A stretch of 6,216 bases of DNA from NCBI GenBank assembly GCA_015486775.1, contig WFRA01000406.1, positions 1-6,216 of the forward strand, read 5' to 3'. The position numbers were made by a program, and so were the translations under genes. This document shows, in pieces, positions 5,279 to 6,216 of the stretch (position 1 is the stretch's first letter; each line of letters starts with the position of its first letter). This DNA is from Kiritimatiellales bacterium (lineage in GTDB: Bacteria; Verrucomicrobiota; Kiritimatiellia; Kiritimatiellales; Pontiellaceae). A model generated the notes under the pieces. It saw only the letters and a list, made by a program, of their open reading frames with translations. It ran no database searches and was not told the DNA's origin.

Positions 5279-6216
5279 ATGGCTGAAAAAAGAAGCGTTT
5301 GGGGAAGCAAGGTCGGATTCTTGCTGGCCGCCATTGGGTCGGCGGTCGGGCTGGGCAATATCTGGCGTTTCGGCTACATGGCCTATGAAAACGGCGGCGG
5401 GGCCTTCTTGGTTCCCTATGCCGTCGCGCTGGTGCTCGCCGGCATTCCGCTGATGATTCTCGAGTATGCTCTCGGCCACCGCGAAAAAGCCTCCCCGCCG
5501 CTGGCCTTCGCCCGCGCATCCCGCAAGTGGGAAACTATCGGCTGGTGGATGCCCACCGTCGCCTTCTTTGGAATCACCCTTTTCTACGCCGCCGTGATCG
5601 GCTGGTGCATGAACTATTTTGTCTTCTCGTTCAACCAGGCTTGGGGCGCGGATACCGGCGCATTTTTCTCCAATACCTTTTTGCAGACCAGCGACTCGCC
5701 CTTCCACCTCGGCGGCATACGCTGGCCCATCTTTGCGGCCACCGCGCTGACATGGGCCGTCACCTGGGCCATCTGCTACCGCGAGGTCAACCACGGCATC
5801 GAAAAGGCCAGTATGGTTTTCATGCCGTTGCTGGTGGTACTCACGCTGGTAATCATCGGCTGGTCGCTTCAGCTCCCCGGCGCTTGGGCGGCCATCAAGG
5901 AAAACTACCTCACCGCCCGCTGGGAAAAGATCAATCCCTTCTCGGCGGGCGGGAGCAAGGTCTGGGTGGCCGCCTTCGGGCAGATCTTCTTCACGCTCTC
6001 GCTCGGCTTCGGCATCATGATTACCTACGCCAGCTACCTGCCCAAAAAGACCGACATTGTCGGCAACGCGCTCATCACCTCGGTGCTCAACTGTCTCTAC
6101 TCCTTCATCACCGGCTTCGCCGTCTTTGGAACCATCGGTTTCATGGCCGCCTCCAAAGGGGTGCCGTTTGGCGAGGCCATCGCCAGCGGCCCGGGGCTCG
6201 CCTTCGTCGTCTATCC
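5279..6216 (+). CDS. Sodium-dependent transporter, neurotransmitter:sodium symporter (NSS/SNF) family, 3' end missing
   Basis: The frame is open to the window edge; 312 residues are present of a family that usually has about 440-510. NSS proteins use the sodium gradient to import amino acids or related solutes across the inner membrane with a LeuT fold. The N-terminus aligns with LeuT without gaps, so numbering coincides: Gly20, Ala22, Val23 and Asn27 (sodium sites) in GSAVGLGN, Arg30 (extracellular gate) and ENGGGAF (37-43). Tyr103 in TM3 corresponds to LeuT Tyr108. TM6 has FGQIFFTLSLGFG (233-245) with Thr239 and Ser241, and Asn271 in TM7 corresponds to LeuT Asn286. Membrane spans appear near 12-33, 41-63, 90-116, 150-167, 178-198, 229-251 and 262-290. 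LeuT Pro32 is Gly here. The ATG is chosen because it gives the expected N-terminus (EKRSVWGSKVGF); its Shine-Dalgarno match (around AGGCAGAG, 5264-5271) is weak. Substrate cannot be told from the visible part. Confidence 0.95.
   Translation, partial: MAEKRSVWGSKVGFLLAAIGSAVGLGNIWRFGYMAYENGGGAFLVPYAVALVLAGIPLMILEYALGHREKASPPLAFARASRKWETIGWWMPTVAFFGITLFYAAVIGWCMNYFVFSFNQAWGADTGAFFSNTFLQTSDSPFHLGGIRWPIFAATALTWAVTWAICYREVNHGIEKASMVFMPLLVVLTLVIIGWSLQLPGAWAAIKENYLTARWEKINPFSAGGSKVWVAAFGQIFFTLSLGFGIMITYASYLPKKTDIVGNALITSVLNCLYSFITGFAVFGTIGFMAASKGVPFGEAIASGPGLAFVVY

Overview
This 6.2-kb window is bacterial and GC-rich (about 60% in the long genes), with closely spaced genes all on the plus strand. 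The best guess at the source is a marine polysaccharide-degrading member of the PVC group (Kiritimatiellota/Verrucomicrobiota, Pontiella-like). The main reasons are the large secreted-type esterase at the left edge, with its beta-rich, GVP/NW-motif N-terminal region and its C-terminal Asp-rich 'DPDGDG' segment followed by a beta domain. This taxonomic call is inference; no rRNA or other marker gene settles it.

Layout. (1) 2-2845: the 3' part (947 codons) of a multidomain extracellular carbohydrate esterase. It has a beta-strand-rich N-terminal region, a tandemly duplicated module of about 95 residues, a CE6/SASA-type SGNH hydrolase domain, a calcium-binding-like Asp motif and a C-terminal beta domain. 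(2) 2965-3762: mazG, a nucleoside triphosphate pyrophosphohydrolase with both halves intact. (3) 3763-3963: a 201-base gap with one candidate terminator and an AT-richer leader. (4) 3964-4761: a two-gene HEPN/MNT toxin-antitoxin-type pair of lower GC, made of an HI0074-family HEPN protein with an intact RNLTAHTY motif and an HI0073-like minimal nucleotidyltransferase. A strong palindromic element (4356-4427) lies between the two genes. (5) 4762-4957: a 196-base gap with competing small hairpins and a weak candidate promoter. (6) 4958-5179: infA, translation initiation factor IF-1. (7) 5180-5278: a gap filled by an imperfect inverted repeat built from 8-base periodic units and followed by a T run. 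(8) 5279-6216: the first 312 codons of a LeuT-type sodium-dependent (NSS/SNF) transporter that runs off the right edge.

How the genes work together. There is no obvious single pathway. mazG (nucleotide pool sanitation), infA (translation initiation) and the transporter are core or maintenance functions. The esterase belongs to the secreted glycan-degradation repertoire. The HEPN/MNT pair looks like a small accessory module inserted between core genes. The most noteworthy signals are this module with the palindrome inside it, the 8-base-periodic inverted element after infA, a striking codon-pair bias (21 of 21 Gly-Thr pairs in the esterase use GGA for Gly), and the missing Asp of the usual DxxH motif in the esterase.
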